Below are positions 15,396-25,577 of a stretch of 64,000 nt of DNA, piece by piece (position 1 is the first letter of the stretch; each line of letters begins with the position of its first letter). The DNA is taken from assembly GCA_020735665.1 (NCBI GenBank), contig CP085928.1, forward strand, positions 944,001-1,008,000, in the 5' to 3' direction. Below the pieces are notes generated by a model. The model had not been told where the DNA came from. It did not search any database and saw only the letters and a list, made by a program, of their open reading frames with translations. Source of the stretch: Lachnospiraceae bacterium GAM79 (GTDB lineage: Bacteria; Bacillota; Clostridia; Lachnospirales; Lachnospiraceae). Made by a program: the position numbers and the translations under genes.

Positions 15396-18300
15396 ATGAA
15401 CAGAAAATGGGGAAAGAAATGGATGGCAGCAATGCTTTCGATTTCGATGGTGATCGGTATGTTTCCTAGGGTTGGAAATCCGGTCAGAGTTCTTGCGGAT
15501 GAGCCGCCGGGGCAGGCGGTCACGCAGGCAGATATTTCAAATGCAGATAACAGCGGAAAGGATAAATATGGATTTAATCTGACGACACCAAGTTCATTTA
15601 ATGCAAATGACGGTGAAAATCCATACGGTTCCGGCTATTCTGCATTTAATGAAAAGATGGAAGCATTTTTATGGTATCGATCCAGTGGAAAGAACCGAAA
15701 TGCTGAGACGTATAACTATACGAAAAGCTCGGATATCAAGGGCTATTATGTTGGACCGGATTCGAAACGGAACAACAATGGATTTATGCAGAGCCGTACA
15801 GCATCCGGCGCAGCTGATGTCAAGTATGTAAATGTAGACGGTTATGATCCGTATGGAACCGGCCGTGATAATATGGTTGCACTTGTTGGCGCATCACTGG
15901 GAAAAGATCCGCAGCTTGTTGTAGCAAGATACAGTGCATCCGGTAAAGGTCAGGAATTAAGAAAGACCTTCAGCCTTGGATCGGGTGATGATAATGACTG
16001 GCTTCGGGATAATCAGTTGGAAAAATACAGTGCCTATAAGAATTATTTTACATTAAAGGCAGGAGATTTTGACGGTGACGGAGATGAAGATATCGCAGTC
16101 TATGTTCCAAAACGTGGAGATCCGTATATTATGATCCTGGACGGAATCACCTTATCGCCGATCAGTGATAATATTCCGGTTCGTAGTTTTATGGGAAATA
16201 CCGGAGCGGATATGGCAGGTAAATTTACCAATAATGGTAAGACAGCAAGAGCAACAATCAACATGTCGATAGAAACTTCGGATATCAATCGGGATGGTAA
16301 AGATGAGATCCTTCTGGTTGGTTCCTATTCGAATATCCACGATGACAGTGATGGAAAGAAGCTGCAGCAGAGAAGCTCTGTATTTGCCTGTTATAAGGTA
16401 GAGAACAAGAAACCACAGCAGATGAATAAGTATGTAATGGATAAGGATACATGCAGTGTATATATGCGTTACGCATCTGTAGCAGCAGGTGATATTGATT
16501 TTGATGGCTTCCCGGAAGTTGTAGTTGCCGGTGTATACAGTGATAATGATGGCCCGGATGGAGATAAATCCGGTTCAAATAAAAAGTATATGCTGGTAAC
16601 ATTGAAATACGATCCAAATGAAGAGGTGGAGACATTAATTCCATCCGGCGGAAACGTAATGGATATGTGTAATTTTGTAAATGCAGGCTTTGATAAAGAT
16701 GATAATGTGCATCCGCTTCCTGCATTGACCTGTGCGGCAGTAAACGGAAGAAATGATGCGGAGCAGGTTTTCTTAGATGGTGTTTTCTGGAAGTTTGAAA
16801 ATGAATCATGGAAAAAGGACTATACAGCCAAGGTATGTCAGAGCAGTGATAAAGGAATCGGCGGTTATATCATATCCGATACCTGGGTAGACGGATGTGT
16901 GGCAGGAAACTTTGATGAAAATGATCTGGGAATTGAGCAGGTCTTATATACGACCGGATATAAGCAACAGAGCTTTAACCGGTACTTTTACCGGGTGAAC
17001 ATGTCCGGTAAGGAACAGAACAAGGATTCATCGACCGGTATCTGTACACCGGGCAGTTATTTTGATTCGACTTCAAACGAGCTGGTGCGGCATGTCGGCA
17101 TGAGTGATTTCCCATGTCTGGCGATCGCAGCAGTTGATGCGGATAAAGATACAGATGTATTTACCTTTAAGAGCAAGAAATATACATACAGTAATGTAGA
17201 TATTCTGGCTATATTACAGGCTGCTCCATATTTTGGAGAGCTTCAGGATAATTATTATAATGGTAATATCGGAGAAACCTTATATGGTAAGCTATCAGGA
17301 CAAGGAACGGTAACCAGTAAGACGAAAATGGCATCCATCGGAGCATATGCATCATTTTCCATCGGTTCTTCAGCATTGCAGTTCCATACGGAGGCGTCCT
17401 ATACCCATGACTGGGAGTGGTCGTATGAGGATGAGCTTTCCCATGAGTATTCGATCAGTTTTGAAAATGATGGTACGAAGAATCAGGTAGTACTTTATCG
17501 AACGCCGGTTATATTGTATGAATATGTCATCACACCGGCGAATGGAAGTGCATCGTATACCATGGAAGTCGGAGTGCAGCAGCAGCCGGTCTATTCGACC
17601 ATGGATGTAGATACCTTTAACCGATTTGCAGAAAGTGATGAAACTCTGCAGAATAAGGTGATCACGAAGGATATTCTGTCCAGTACGCCGGGATGTCCGG
17701 ATACCTATGCGACCAGCTCGCTTGGAATGAAAGGTTTCGTTGGCTATCCGAACTGGATAGAGATCAATAATAAGGTCAATGACCAGACAACGGTAGCTAT
17801 GAATATTACGGACAATACACAGAGCAGTAAAACAATGACCCAGACGAACAGCTTCGAACTGACACTTGGTGTAGAAGGTGAAATTGATGCCATGGTAGTG
17901 AAGATGAATTATGGCGGTGGTGTCAAGCTTGGCGGTGGCTGGGGCTCCGGTAAGACAACATTTGATTATTCATCAGTATCAAAGGAAGGTGTGGTAGCTT
18001 ACCCGCCGGCGACGGATTCTCAGTACAGCTTCAGTACAAAATTTGGTATCTGGCAGGCAAAGCTTGGCGATAGCAATGTTCCGATTCTTGGCTTTGTTGT
18101 AAAGAATGTCGAACAGCCGCCATCTCCACCGGAAGATATCAGTGTGGATACAGTGACCGCGGATTCCGTAACGCTTGCATGGGAAAGTGGTTATAAGAAG
18201 GCAGAGAAATATGAGATCTATCAGGTATTTAATGATGGTATTACAACCAATAAATACAGCCTGTTAGATACGATCAGCGGTGACAGTTTTTCTTACAGCT

Positions 18301-21300
18301 ATGATGGACTGAAACCATCGACGGAATATGAATTTGCACTTCGTTCAGTTGGAACAAATAGCGGAGGCGAGACTGTATACTCCGAATACACACCGGAGGT
18401 ATCCGTTCATACACTGGCTGACAGTGAGAAACCAGATATCTTAAGCATGACAAGTGTACAGAGAGTTGTTGTCGGCGGTAATGCGAGCTTTGTGATCGAT
18501 GCACTCCCATCTGCAAATGCGAAAGGCGGTCTGTCCTATGCATGGCAGGTTCGAAAAGCAGGTTCGGTCAACTGGGTAAACCTGACGGACAAAGAAGCTT
18601 CCGGTATAAATGGAAGTACATTGAAGTTAAATGGTATCACAGAGGATATGGATGGCAATTCTTATCGATGCGTTCTTTCTGAGCTGATAAAGGGTGTGCG
18701 GTTATATGCATATGGAGCTCCGGGTATCCTGCATGTCGGAAGGGCTGACAGTATGATGACAGCAACGATTAGCAATACACAGTCCGACAGTGCGAATAAG
18801 GGAACCAATACAGCGTTTGGACAGTATACACAGACACGGACGGTTACGAATGAACGTACGGTATCGAAGACTGTAGCGGTTACGATCGGAACACAGAAGG
18901 AGACATTTGTCCAGTATAAGAATGGTGCAGTGGTATCCGCTGTATATCCGGATGCAGTAATACCGGAATTTATCTATTTTGACAGCCAGACAAATGAATG
19001 GTATGTACTGGAAGAATATAATGAGACAGCAGGAACAGCAACTGCAAAGGTGAAATTAAATGAAGTAATACCAAATGTATTCCAGAGTGGAACAACCGGT
19101 GATGCAGCCGCTCTCTGGAATGGAGTTGATGCAGATACAATAAAGCCTGTGACAGAACAGGTGACAGAGACGGCAGCGGGCAAGACTTATTATGCATATA
19201 TAGCAGTAACAGCCGATGGTGAGATATTGTTGTACAGCACAGATGCTATGTCAGAAGCAGTTACACAGTGGTATCAGTTGGAACAGGGTACAGATGGAGC
19301 AATTACAGCAAAAGCGTATGCCGGTACTGTTCAGTCCTATGTGCCTGCTTATGCCGGATATAAAGAAGAATCTGCTGGCACTACAAATCAGCAGTATATC
19401 GAGGTTGATGGAACAACCTGGTATCTGTACTGGCCGGAGGCATACGAAGGAAATAATGCTTATATCATGTATGCAAAATCCGCCGAAGCAGATCGGACTG
19501 CGGATGAGACCTATTATTACAAGACTGAGCAGACGGTAACAGATGAGAACCAGCAGGAGCAGATCATTACAACATTTAATGAATTAAAGATCGCTACGGA
19601 TGATGCCTTTTCTCTTATGGGAAGTTGTGCATCTAAGCAGTATGGTGTTACCCCTGGTGAGGTTGTTACCGTAAATGAAACATATGATACACAGGTTGAA
19701 GATATCATAAAGGGAGATCAGACAACGGTTCAGATCCATGTTGCAGAGGCAGTTACATCTTCTGTCAATATCGATAAAACAGGAATTGTAAATGTAAACT
19801 TCTTCAATAACCGAACCGGTTCCATTCGTGATATATCAACCATTGTAGATAAGAATGGTAATGCGTCTGTTGTATGGAATCCGGAAGAAGCCGGAGATTA
19901 TACGGTAACTGTATCCTATGGAGGAAATACATCATTATATCCTACAGATACACAGACCGTTTATTATGTAATAGATCGTACCGATGATACGGTATACGTT
20001 CTTTCAGGCAACAATGCGGAATATGGCAATACCATTAAGTTAGAAGTCAGACAGGGAAAACGGGAAAATAATACATCCGGTAATATAACGACAGAACCGC
20101 TAGCAGCGGATGCTTCTGTATCCTATCAGGTATCCTATGTAGATGGAGATGATAAGGTTGTAACAGAAAATATAACCGGTAATACATTTACACCGAAATG
20201 GCCGGGACAGCATACATTTGCTGCGACGATAACCAGACAGAGCGGTACCAGTCAGACCAAATCATATGCGATGAAGATGCTTACTGTAAGCAAACGGCCG
20301 ATCGTTATTACTGCTCCATCAAAGGATGATATATCAGAGGATGACACGGCAGATAAAGTATTAAGCCTGTCAGATGTTGATGTAAAATATGCGGGTGATG
20401 ACACAGAATCCGGTATTCTGGATTCAGATGCAGCTAAATATAAGCTATCGGATCTGATAACAATAGAGGCTGAGCCGAAGTTAGATGAAAATTCGTCAGC
20501 AGGTGTTTACCAGACCGGAATCGCATGGCTTACAGTTGGAACCGAAGAAGACAGTGAGTATATAGATCTGGTAAAAGAATTCCTGAAGAAATATAACGTC
20601 ACTCTGAACAGAGGAAAATATCAGATCGTATCGAACCAGTATACAGTCCGATATGAGTCTGATGGCAAGGGAACGATAAAAGGATATTGTGGAGACTCCA
20701 AAGAGCCATTTGCATCCGGAGCCGGATTAGCAGATCAGAGCAAGGTATCCTTTAAAGCAATTCCAAAGGATAATTATAAGATCAAAGCATGGAAGGTAAC
20801 AGGAAGTGATGGAAATGATCTGGTTCTCGGAACTGATTATGTGGTAAATGGAGATACATTGATTATTTCAGCATTGAGCAGCAGCGTTCATGTCAGTGTA
20901 TCCTTTGCAGCAAAGACCTACCAGTTGAATTACGATCAGCCGGAAAACGGAAGTCTTCAGGCATATTATGTAAAGGCCGGAAGCTATGGAAGCAAGATCG
21001 ATACAGGTGAGACCGTCCTTACGGGAAAGAGTATCCTGCTTCAGGCAGTTCCGGATGAGAATTATGTCGTAAAACAGTGGACGGTTTCTCATGGTGGTTC
21101 AGCAAAGATCCAGAAAAATACTGACGGAAGTATCTTTGCCGGAACAGAGATCACACTCGATAATGTGGAGACAGATACTGTTGTGGCCGTTGAATTTGAA
21201 CCGGTAGAGACATATTTATTTGAGACCGAAGTGATTGCAGAAGATCCGGATACATCGGTTGCAGGCTGTAAGATCAATGTCTCAGAACAGGTTCAGGATG

Positions 21301-23036
21301 GTAAGGCGGCAAAGGGATCAACAGTAACCCTTACGGCAGATCTTCCGGAATCAGTTACGGTATCAGAGTGGAGAATCTATACCGATGATACACATTATAC
21401 TGTAGCAGCAACGGGTGGAGACCGGTATGTAGTATCCAATGTGCAGAAAGACATGAAAATCAAGTTGGTTGTCAATATGTTCCAGATGGAAACACTTCAT
21501 TTTGAAGCGGTAAATGAACAGGGACAGCAGGTAGATGATGTTGTTACGGCATGGAGCGATTCAGTGCAGATCAGCAATGATACAAAGATCGTAAAGAATC
21601 TGCCGGTTGTTATGAAAGCAGATGTACCGGAGCAGTATCAGATCTCTGCGTGGAAGCTGTTTATCGGTTCAGAAGAACAGACGATCGCAACCGGAAAGGA
21701 TGCGAAGAAAAGTTCATTTAACAGTGTAAACAAATCCATGCGTGTTGTACTGGTTCTGCTTGATCGGCCAACTGTCACATATAGCTGTGACAGCAAGGGA
21801 ACAGTGGGATGTAATGATGTTGTATCCGGCGGTTATATCGACAGATACCGTATAGAAGATATTGTTATGACAGCAGTACCGAAGACCGGATATGAAGTGG
21901 ATCAGATCACAGTAATGATGGATGGTGCAGCTTACAGTGATATGACGGTTTCTGATATAGAAAATACAGACAATAAGCAGATCAGGATTCAGGCACCAGA
22001 TACAGGCTTTGAGAAGAATGTAGAGGTGACAGTTACTTATAAGGAGATTCCAAAAGCTGAGTTTCAGTATGAGCTGGTATCGGCAGATGGAGTAGATGCA
22101 GGAACAGTAGCTGTTCATGTGGATCGTAAAAAACAGAATGATCTTGTGCAGAATGTATCCTCCGGATCAGGCAGCCTTGAAGTATACCGGGACAGCACGG
22201 TTACAATGACAGCATCGGTGATCGCTGGCTACGAGATCAATGCATGGAGTATGAATGGTACAGATATCACAGCTGATGTCCGGACGAACAATACAGATCT
22301 GAGCAAACTGGTATGTACCGTTGATGAGAAGCTGTTGCAGAATGTACCGATTAAGATCACTGTAACGGTTGTTAAGACACCGGAGCCTCCGTTAGAACCG
22401 GAAAAACCGGTTGTAGAGGAACTGACCAGGAAGCAGATCGAGAAGAATTCACAGACACTTTCCAGCAAACAGAAGGTTGCATGGACACAGAAGGGAATTC
22501 AACTGACCTGGAAAGCTGTTAAGGGGGCACAGGGATATGATGTCTATGCAGCCCCATGTAATAGAAAGAAGCTGACATTTGTTAAGATGATTTCAGGTGC
22601 AAAGAAGAATGCAACCGTACTGAGTAAGTATAAAGGCAAGAAGCTGAACCGGAAGCAGTCTTACAGAGTCTGCGTCAAGGCATATCGTATTGTAAATGGA
22701 AAGAAGCAGTATATTGCTACAGGACTGACACTTCATATCGCAGGGCCGAAGAATAAGACCTATACAAATGTAAAGAAGATTCAGTGCAAGAAGACAAAGT
22801 ATACCTTAAAGAAAGGTAAAACAGCAAAGATAGCAACTAAGCTTATCTTACAGGATGACAAGAAGAAACTGTTATCCAAAGGGCATGGTGCTAAGCTTCG
22901 CTACAGCAGTACCAATAAAGCAGTTGCTACTGTAACGGCAAAGGGTACGATCCGTGCTAAGAAAAAAGGAACCTGTTATATCTATGTTACTGCATTAAAT
23001 GGAGTAAATAAACGGGTGAAGGTAACAGTAAAATAA
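15396..23036 (+). CDS. Giant exported surface protein with FG-GAP-like, Fn3, InlB-type and BIG2-type repeats, 2546 aa
   Basis: A signal peptide spans about residues 1-34 (ending RVLADEP). Calcium-site-like FG-GAP motifs occur at about 223 (GDFDGDGDEDIAVYV), 295 (SDINRDGKDEILLVG) and 366 (GDIDFDGFPEVVVAG), as in beta-propellers. Residues about 640-900 are strand-rich with Ser/Thr/Gly-rich stretches. A fibronectin III domain starts near 908 (PPSPPEDISVDT), followed by an Ig-like domain. From about 1480 there are Ig-like and then repeated InlB-B/'divergent repeat' modules with the W-x-V/L and G-Y-x-I/V motifs. The last 130 residues are very Lys-rich and end in a BIG2-like domain (RYSSTNKAVATVTAKGTIRA). 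No LPXTG or transmembrane anchor is present, so attachment may be by charge or the protein may be released. Adhesion or substrate binding is inferred only from the domain types. A strong terminator follows. Confidence 0.85.
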   Translation: MNRKWGKKWMAAMLSISMVIGMFPRVGNPVRVLADEPPGQAVTQADISNADNSGKDKYGFNLTTPSSFNANDGENPYGSGYSAFNEKMEAFLWYRSSGKNRNAETYNYTKSSDIKGYYVGPDSKRNNNGFMQSRTASGAADVKYVNVDGYDPYGTGRDNMVALVGASLGKDPQLVVARYSASGKGQELRKTFSLGSGDDNDWLRDNQLEKYSAYKNYFTLKAGDFDGDGDEDIAVYVPKRGDPYIMILDGITLSPISDNIPVRSFMGNTGADMAGKFTNNGKTARATINMSIETSDINRDGKDEILLVGSYSNIHDDSDGKKLQQRSSVFACYKVENKKPQQMNKYVMDKDTCSVYMRYASVAAGDIDFDGFPEVVVAGVYSDNDGPDGDKSGSNKKYMLVTLKYDPNEEVETLIPSGGNVMDMCNFVNAGFDKDDNVHPLPALTCAAVNGRNDAEQVFLDGVFWKFENESWKKDYTAKVCQSSDKGIGGYIISDTWVDGCVAGNFDENDLGIEQVLYTTGYKQQSFNRYFYRVNMSGKEQNKDSSTGICTPGSYFDSTSNELVRHVGMSDFPCLAIAAVDADKDTDVFTFKSKKYTYSNVDILAILQAAPYFGELQDNYYNGNIGETLYGKLSGQGTVTSKTKMASIGAYASFSIGSSALQFHTEASYTHDWEWSYEDELSHEYSISFENDGTKNQVVLYRTPVILYEYVITPANGSASYTMEVGVQQQPVYSTMDVDTFNRFAESDETLQNKVITKDILSSTPGCPDTYATSSLGMKGFVGYPNWIEINNKVNDQTTVAMNITDNTQSSKTMTQTNSFELTLGVEGEIDAMVVKMNYGGGVKLGGGWGSGKTTFDYSSVSKEGVVAYPPATDSQYSFSTKFGIWQAKLGDSNVPILGFVVKNVEQPPSPPEDISVDTVTADSVTLAWESGYKKAEKYEIYQVFNDGITTNKYSLLDTISGDSFSYSYDGLKPSTEYEFALRSVGTNSGGETVYSEYTPEVSVHTLADSEKPDILSMTSVQRVVVGGNASFVIDALPSANAKGGLSYAWQVRKAGSVNWVNLTDKEASGINGSTLKLNGITEDMDGNSYRCVLSELIKGVRLYAYGAPGILHVGRADSMMTATISNTQSDSANKGTNTAFGQYTQTRTVTNERTVSKTVAVTIGTQKETFVQYKNGAVVSAVYPDAVIPEFIYFDSQTNEWYVLEEYNETAGTATAKVKLNEVIPNVFQSGTTGDAAALWNGVDADTIKPVTEQVTETAAGKTYYAYIAVTADGEILLYSTDAMSEAVTQWYQLEQGTDGAITAKAYAGTVQSYVPAYAGYKEESAGTTNQQYIEVDGTTWYLYWPEAYEGNNAYIMYAKSAEADRTADETYYYKTEQTVTDENQQEQIITTFNELKIATDDAFSLMGSCASKQYGVTPGEVVTVNETYDTQVEDIIKGDQTTVQIHVAEAVTSSVNIDKTGIVNVNFFNNRTGSIRDISTIVDKNGNASVVWNPEEAGDYTVTVSYGGNTSLYPTDTQTVYYVIDRTDDTVYVLSGNNAEYGNTIKLEVRQGKRENNTSGNITTEPLAADASVSYQVSYVDGDDKVVTENITGNTFTPKWPGQHTFAATITRQSGTSQTKSYAMKMLTVSKRPIVITAPSKDDISEDDTADKVLSLSDVDVKYAGDDTESGILDSDAAKYKLSDLITIEAEPKLDENSSAGVYQTGIAWLTVGTEEDSEYIDLVKEFLKKYNVTLNRGKYQIVSNQYTVRYESDGKGTIKGYCGDSKEPFASGAGLADQSKVSFKAIPKDNYKIKAWKVTGSDGNDLVLGTDYVVNGDTLIISALSSSVHVSVSFAAKTYQLNYDQPENGSLQAYYVKAGSYGSKIDTGETVLTGKSILLQAVPDENYVVKQWTVSHGGSAKIQKNTDGSIFAGTEITLDNVETDTVVAVEFEPVETYLFETEVIAEDPDTSVAGCKINVSEQVQDGKAAKGSTVTLTADLPESVTVSEWRIYTDDTHYTVAATGGDRYVVSNVQKDMKIKLVVNMFQMETLHFEAVNEQGQQVDDVVTAWSDSVQISNDTKIVKNLPVVMKADVPEQYQISAWKLFIGSEEQTIATGKDAKKSSFNSVNKSMRVVLVLLDRPTVTYSCDSKGTVGCNDVVSGGYIDRYRIEDIVMTAVPKTGYEVDQITVMMDGAAYSDMTVSDIENTDNKQIRIQAPDTGFEKNVEVTVTYKEIPKAEFQYELVSADGVDAGTVAVHVDRKKQNDLVQNVSSGSGSLEVYRDSTVTMTASVIAGYEINAWSMNGTDITADVRTNNTDLSKLVCTVDEKLLQNVPIKITVTVVKTPEPPLEPEKPVVEELTRKQIEKNSQTLSSKQKVAWTQKGIQLTWKAVKGAQGYDVYAAPCNRKKLTFVKMISGAKKNATVLSKYKGKKLNRKQSYRVCVKAYRIVNGKKQYIATGLTLHIAGPKNKTYTNVKKIQCKKTKYTLKKGKTAKIATKLILQDDKKKLLSKGHGAKLRYSSTNKAVATVTAKGTIRAKKKGTCYIYVTALNGVNKRVKVTVK

Positions 23037-23057
23037 AACTGCAAATTTAAGTTAAAA

Positions 23058-23127
23058 AAATTCCATGGTGGGGTAACACAGGAGCTTTCCGGCTCCCTGT
23101 TATCCCATTCATGGAATTTTATTTTTG
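23058..23127 (+). terminator. Strong Rho-independent terminator after the giant surface protein
   Basis: Long stem with outer pairs AATTCCATG / CATGGAATT and inner pairs GGGTAACA..GGAGC / GGCTCC.TGTTATCCC, followed by TTTTATTTTTG. Confidence 0.9.
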
Positions 23128-23149
23128 TTCAAAATATTTATATAAAAAT

Positions 23150-23386
23150 CTATTTCTTTCTGGGCAGATAGGTAACAAAGATCATACGTTTATCAATGAT
23201 CTGTCCGGCGATGGCAATGCCTTTTCCCATTGTAAAGGCGGCAAGGATGGTTCCGATCCCAAGACCTTTGATGTGACCGAGGAAGAAGCCTGTCATACAG
23301 GCAGTTGTAAGCAGACAGATAACATCAAAAGAGATCTTAACAACCGAATATTTCTTCTTTATAATCTGTGACGCGACTGCTTATAA
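23150..23386 (-). pseudogene. 3' remnant of a YitT/YczE-like membrane protein gene
   Basis: The minus strand reads VVKISFDVICLLTTACMTGF followed by FLGHIKGLGIGTILAAFTMG, then ...IDKRMIFVTYLPRKK and a stop at 23150-23152. The pattern of an aromatic/Asp helix, then G-x-x-x-G-IGT-x-L-x-A and G, matches the C-terminal end of YczE/YitT-type integral membrane proteins, normally 200-280 residues. Only about 75 codons remain; a stop closes the frame upstream and no start is present. Family assignment is from memory of the motif. The plus-strand frame over the same bases is a shadow. Confidence 0.6.
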
Positions 23387-23512
23387 GCCTCCCTGTGTAC
23401 AGAGTTTTTATGATTATGTGTCGGGAAAAAATGAAATGCAGGAAGATAAATTTATATGGAATATATAGAAAATCGGAATTTGCATAAAAGTTTCGCGTAT
23501 ACGACAGGTTTG

Positions 23513-23521
23513 TGGTATAAT
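23513..23521 (+). promoter_or_regulatory. Extended -10 promoter of the GH13 gene
   Basis: TGGTATAAT (TGn + perfect TATAAT at 23516-23521), about 70 bp upstream of the GH13 start; no good -35. Bases 23387-23512 hold nothing else I can support. Confidence 0.6.
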
Positions 23522-23589
23522 TTTACATGAGTGATATGTATGGCTTTTTGCAATATGTATACAAAAAATGATAAAAGGAGATAAAGACT

Positions 23590-25242
23590 ATGGCATGGTA
23601 TGACAGCGCAGTATTTTATCATATTTACCCACTTGGATTGTGTGGATGTCCACATGATAACAATGGAGAGACAGGAGAGCATTTTGACAAGTTAAATGAA
23701 TGGGCGGAGCATGCGAAGCGGATCGGATGCAATGCGATTTATATAGGACCGTTATTTGAATCCGGTTCTCATGGATATGATACAACCGATTATCGGCTGG
23801 TAGACAGACGACTTGGAACAAATGATGACTTCAAGCAGTTCGTAAAGAACTGTCATGCAAATGATGTAAAGGTCATCGTAGATGGTGTATTTAATCATAC
23901 AGGCAGAGATTTCTTTGCATTTCAGGATATAAAGCAGAACCGGGAGAATTCCAGATACAAGGATTGGTACTGCAATGTGAATTTCTGGGGTAACAACGAA
24001 TATAACGATGGATTTTCCTATGATAACTGGGGCGGATATAATCTGCTTGCGAAATTAAACCTCTGGAATCCGGAAGTGAAGAATTATCATCTTGAAACCG
24101 TAAAGTTCTGGGTCGATGAATTTGATATTGATGGAATCCGTCTGGATGCTGCGGACGTACTTGATTTTGGCTTTATGAAAGAATTACGTTCCTTCTGCAA
24201 TGGATTAAAGCCGGATTTCTGGCTGATGGGCGAGGTTATTCATGGAGATTATTCAAGATGGGCAAATAACGATATGCTCCATTCCGTAACAAATTATGAA
24301 CTGCATAAGGGCTTGTATTCCGGACATAACGACCATAACTATTTTGAGATTGCACATACGATCAAGCGTTTAAATGGCATTGTAGGTGACAAGAAGTTAT
24401 ATACTTTCTGTGATAACCACGATGTAGCAAGAATTTACAGTAAATTAAATAACAAGGCGCATATGTACAATGTAGCGATCCTCGTATATACCGTACCGGG
24501 AATTCCGTCAATCTATTACGGTTCTGAATTCGGTATACCGGGCAATAAGGAGAATGGTTCAGACTGGAATCTGCGTCCGGATCTGAATCTGGCTGATTTT
24601 AATGAAAAAGATGAGCTCCCTGCATTGTATACAACACTTGGGCATCTGAAACAGAGATTTCCGGAACTGACCTATGGAGACTACCGGGAATTGTATCTGA
24701 CGACCGGACAGTTTGCATTTGCAAGATGTCTGGATGGACGTGCAGTTGTAACAGCATTGAATAATGCAGATGACGGTGCACACATGGAGATCAATCTGCC
24801 GATTGGTGCAAATAAAGCAGTCAACCTCCTGACGATCGATCAGTCAACAGAAGTACAGGAGGATACCTGTACAGATGATGCAACAGCAAAGGCATGGGAA
24901 AATGCACGAAATGAGCTGCTTGATAAAGCCGGTCAGTTGGTTGGAGCCTCTGGTGAGATCCGCTATAAGGCAGAAGATATCCGTAAGGCATTAGAAGCAC
25001 TGGAAACAGGCGCAGACTTCGGACAGGCAGTATGGAATCTGTTTGGAAATCTGAATGATACCATGAACAACATGCATCGTGTGATCGGCGAATTCGAACA
25101 GACTATGCATAAGCAGGAGAGAAACTCTGTAGCCGCAGGCGGTGACTGTACAGGTGGAGAAAGCCTTGAGATCCGCGATGGTAAGCTGATTGTAGACCTC
25201 CCGGCAAACAAGGGTATTGTCGTATATTTAACCAATGAATAA
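23590..25242 (+). CDS. Cytoplasmic GH13 alpha-amylase family enzyme, 550 aa
   Basis: Glycoside hydrolase of family 13 without a signal peptide, so it acts on imported maltodextrins or related glucans. The four conserved regions are present: DGVFNH (from residue 98), GIRLDAADV (nucleophile Asp186), GEVIHGD (acid/base Glu215) and CDNHD (transition-state Asp near 278). The N-terminal AVFYHIYPLG and GIPSIYYGSEFGIPG are typical of maltogenic/cyclomaltodextrinase-like enzymes. Residues about 420-515, within the usual beta-sandwich C-domain, form an Ala/Glu-rich helical insert (KAWENARNELLDKAGQLVG and on), before the last strand (GKLIVDLPANKGIVVYL). Ribosome binding site AAAGGAGA. Exact substrate uncertain. 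Confidence 0.9.
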   Translation: MAWYDSAVFYHIYPLGLCGCPHDNNGETGEHFDKLNEWAEHAKRIGCNAIYIGPLFESGSHGYDTTDYRLVDRRLGTNDDFKQFVKNCHANDVKVIVDGVFNHTGRDFFAFQDIKQNRENSRYKDWYCNVNFWGNNEYNDGFSYDNWGGYNLLAKLNLWNPEVKNYHLETVKFWVDEFDIDGIRLDAADVLDFGFMKELRSFCNGLKPDFWLMGEVIHGDYSRWANNDMLHSVTNYELHKGLYSGHNDHNYFEIAHTIKRLNGIVGDKKLYTFCDNHDVARIYSKLNNKAHMYNVAILVYTVPGIPSIYYGSEFGIPGNKENGSDWNLRPDLNLADFNEKDELPALYTTLGHLKQRFPELTYGDYRELYLTTGQFAFARCLDGRAVVTALNNADDGAHMEINLPIGANKAVNLLTIDQSTEVQEDTCTDDATAKAWENARNELLDKAGQLVGASGEIRYKAEDIRKALEALETGADFGQAVWNLFGNLNDTMNNMHRVIGEFEQTMHKQERNSVAAGGDCTGGESLEIRDGKLIVDLPANKGIVVYLTNE

Positions 25243-25266
25243 TATATAATTTGCCTACGTTTTACT

Positions 25267-25287
25267 TATAGTAATGAAAATTACTAT
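25267..25287. other. Small perfect hairpin after the GH13 gene
   Basis: ATAGTAAT, GAAA tetraloop, ATTACTAT. No T-run follows, so it is not a typical terminator; it may protect the mRNA 3' end. Confidence 0.4.
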
Positions 25288-25338
25288 GAGAAGATGGTAT
25301 TAAGTATTTTGTATAATATTTTATTAGAGAAATTTATA

Positions 25339-25577
25339 GACAGAAAAAGTCCATCAGACTTGTTTCCTTCAGAGGACTGGCTCTGTTATAAAATGACATC
25401 AGCGAGAATTTCGTAGTGAGATGCACATTGCCAGTAAATACGGGTGCTTGTTTGAGTCGAAGGCGAGTTAGCACAGGAGTATTTACGAATCAGGCATGTG
25501 CAGCGAATAGAAATCGCAGCGAGTCATTTATAGCAGAGTCAGTTTTCTGAATGAGCAAGTCTGATGGACTTTTTTGT
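25339..25577. repeat. ~240-bp near-palindrome (long multi-stem hairpin element)
   Basis: The outermost arms pair nearly perfectly: AAAAAGTCCATCAGACTTG (from 25344) with CAAGTCTGATGGACTTTTTT (to 25575), extended by GAC/GTC. Further in, CAGAGGACTGGCTCTG...AAATGAC pairs with GTCATTTAT..AGCAGAGTCAG, then GCACAT..CC / GG.ATGTGC, and in the centre GTAAATAC / GTATTTAC with GTGCT / AGCAC. It is flanked by AAATTTAT on both sides (25330-25337 and 25583-25590), possibly a target duplication. Folded as RNA it would be one long rod. Candidates: a miniature mobile element, a structured RNA, or an oversized bidirectional terminator. It contains no gene. Confidence 0.7.

Noticed and set aside
23111-23371. 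Plus-strand 86-codon frame after the giant surface protein
   Set aside because: It begins inside the terminator hairpin, has no ribosome binding site, and the minus strand over the same bases encodes a recognisable membrane protein remnant.
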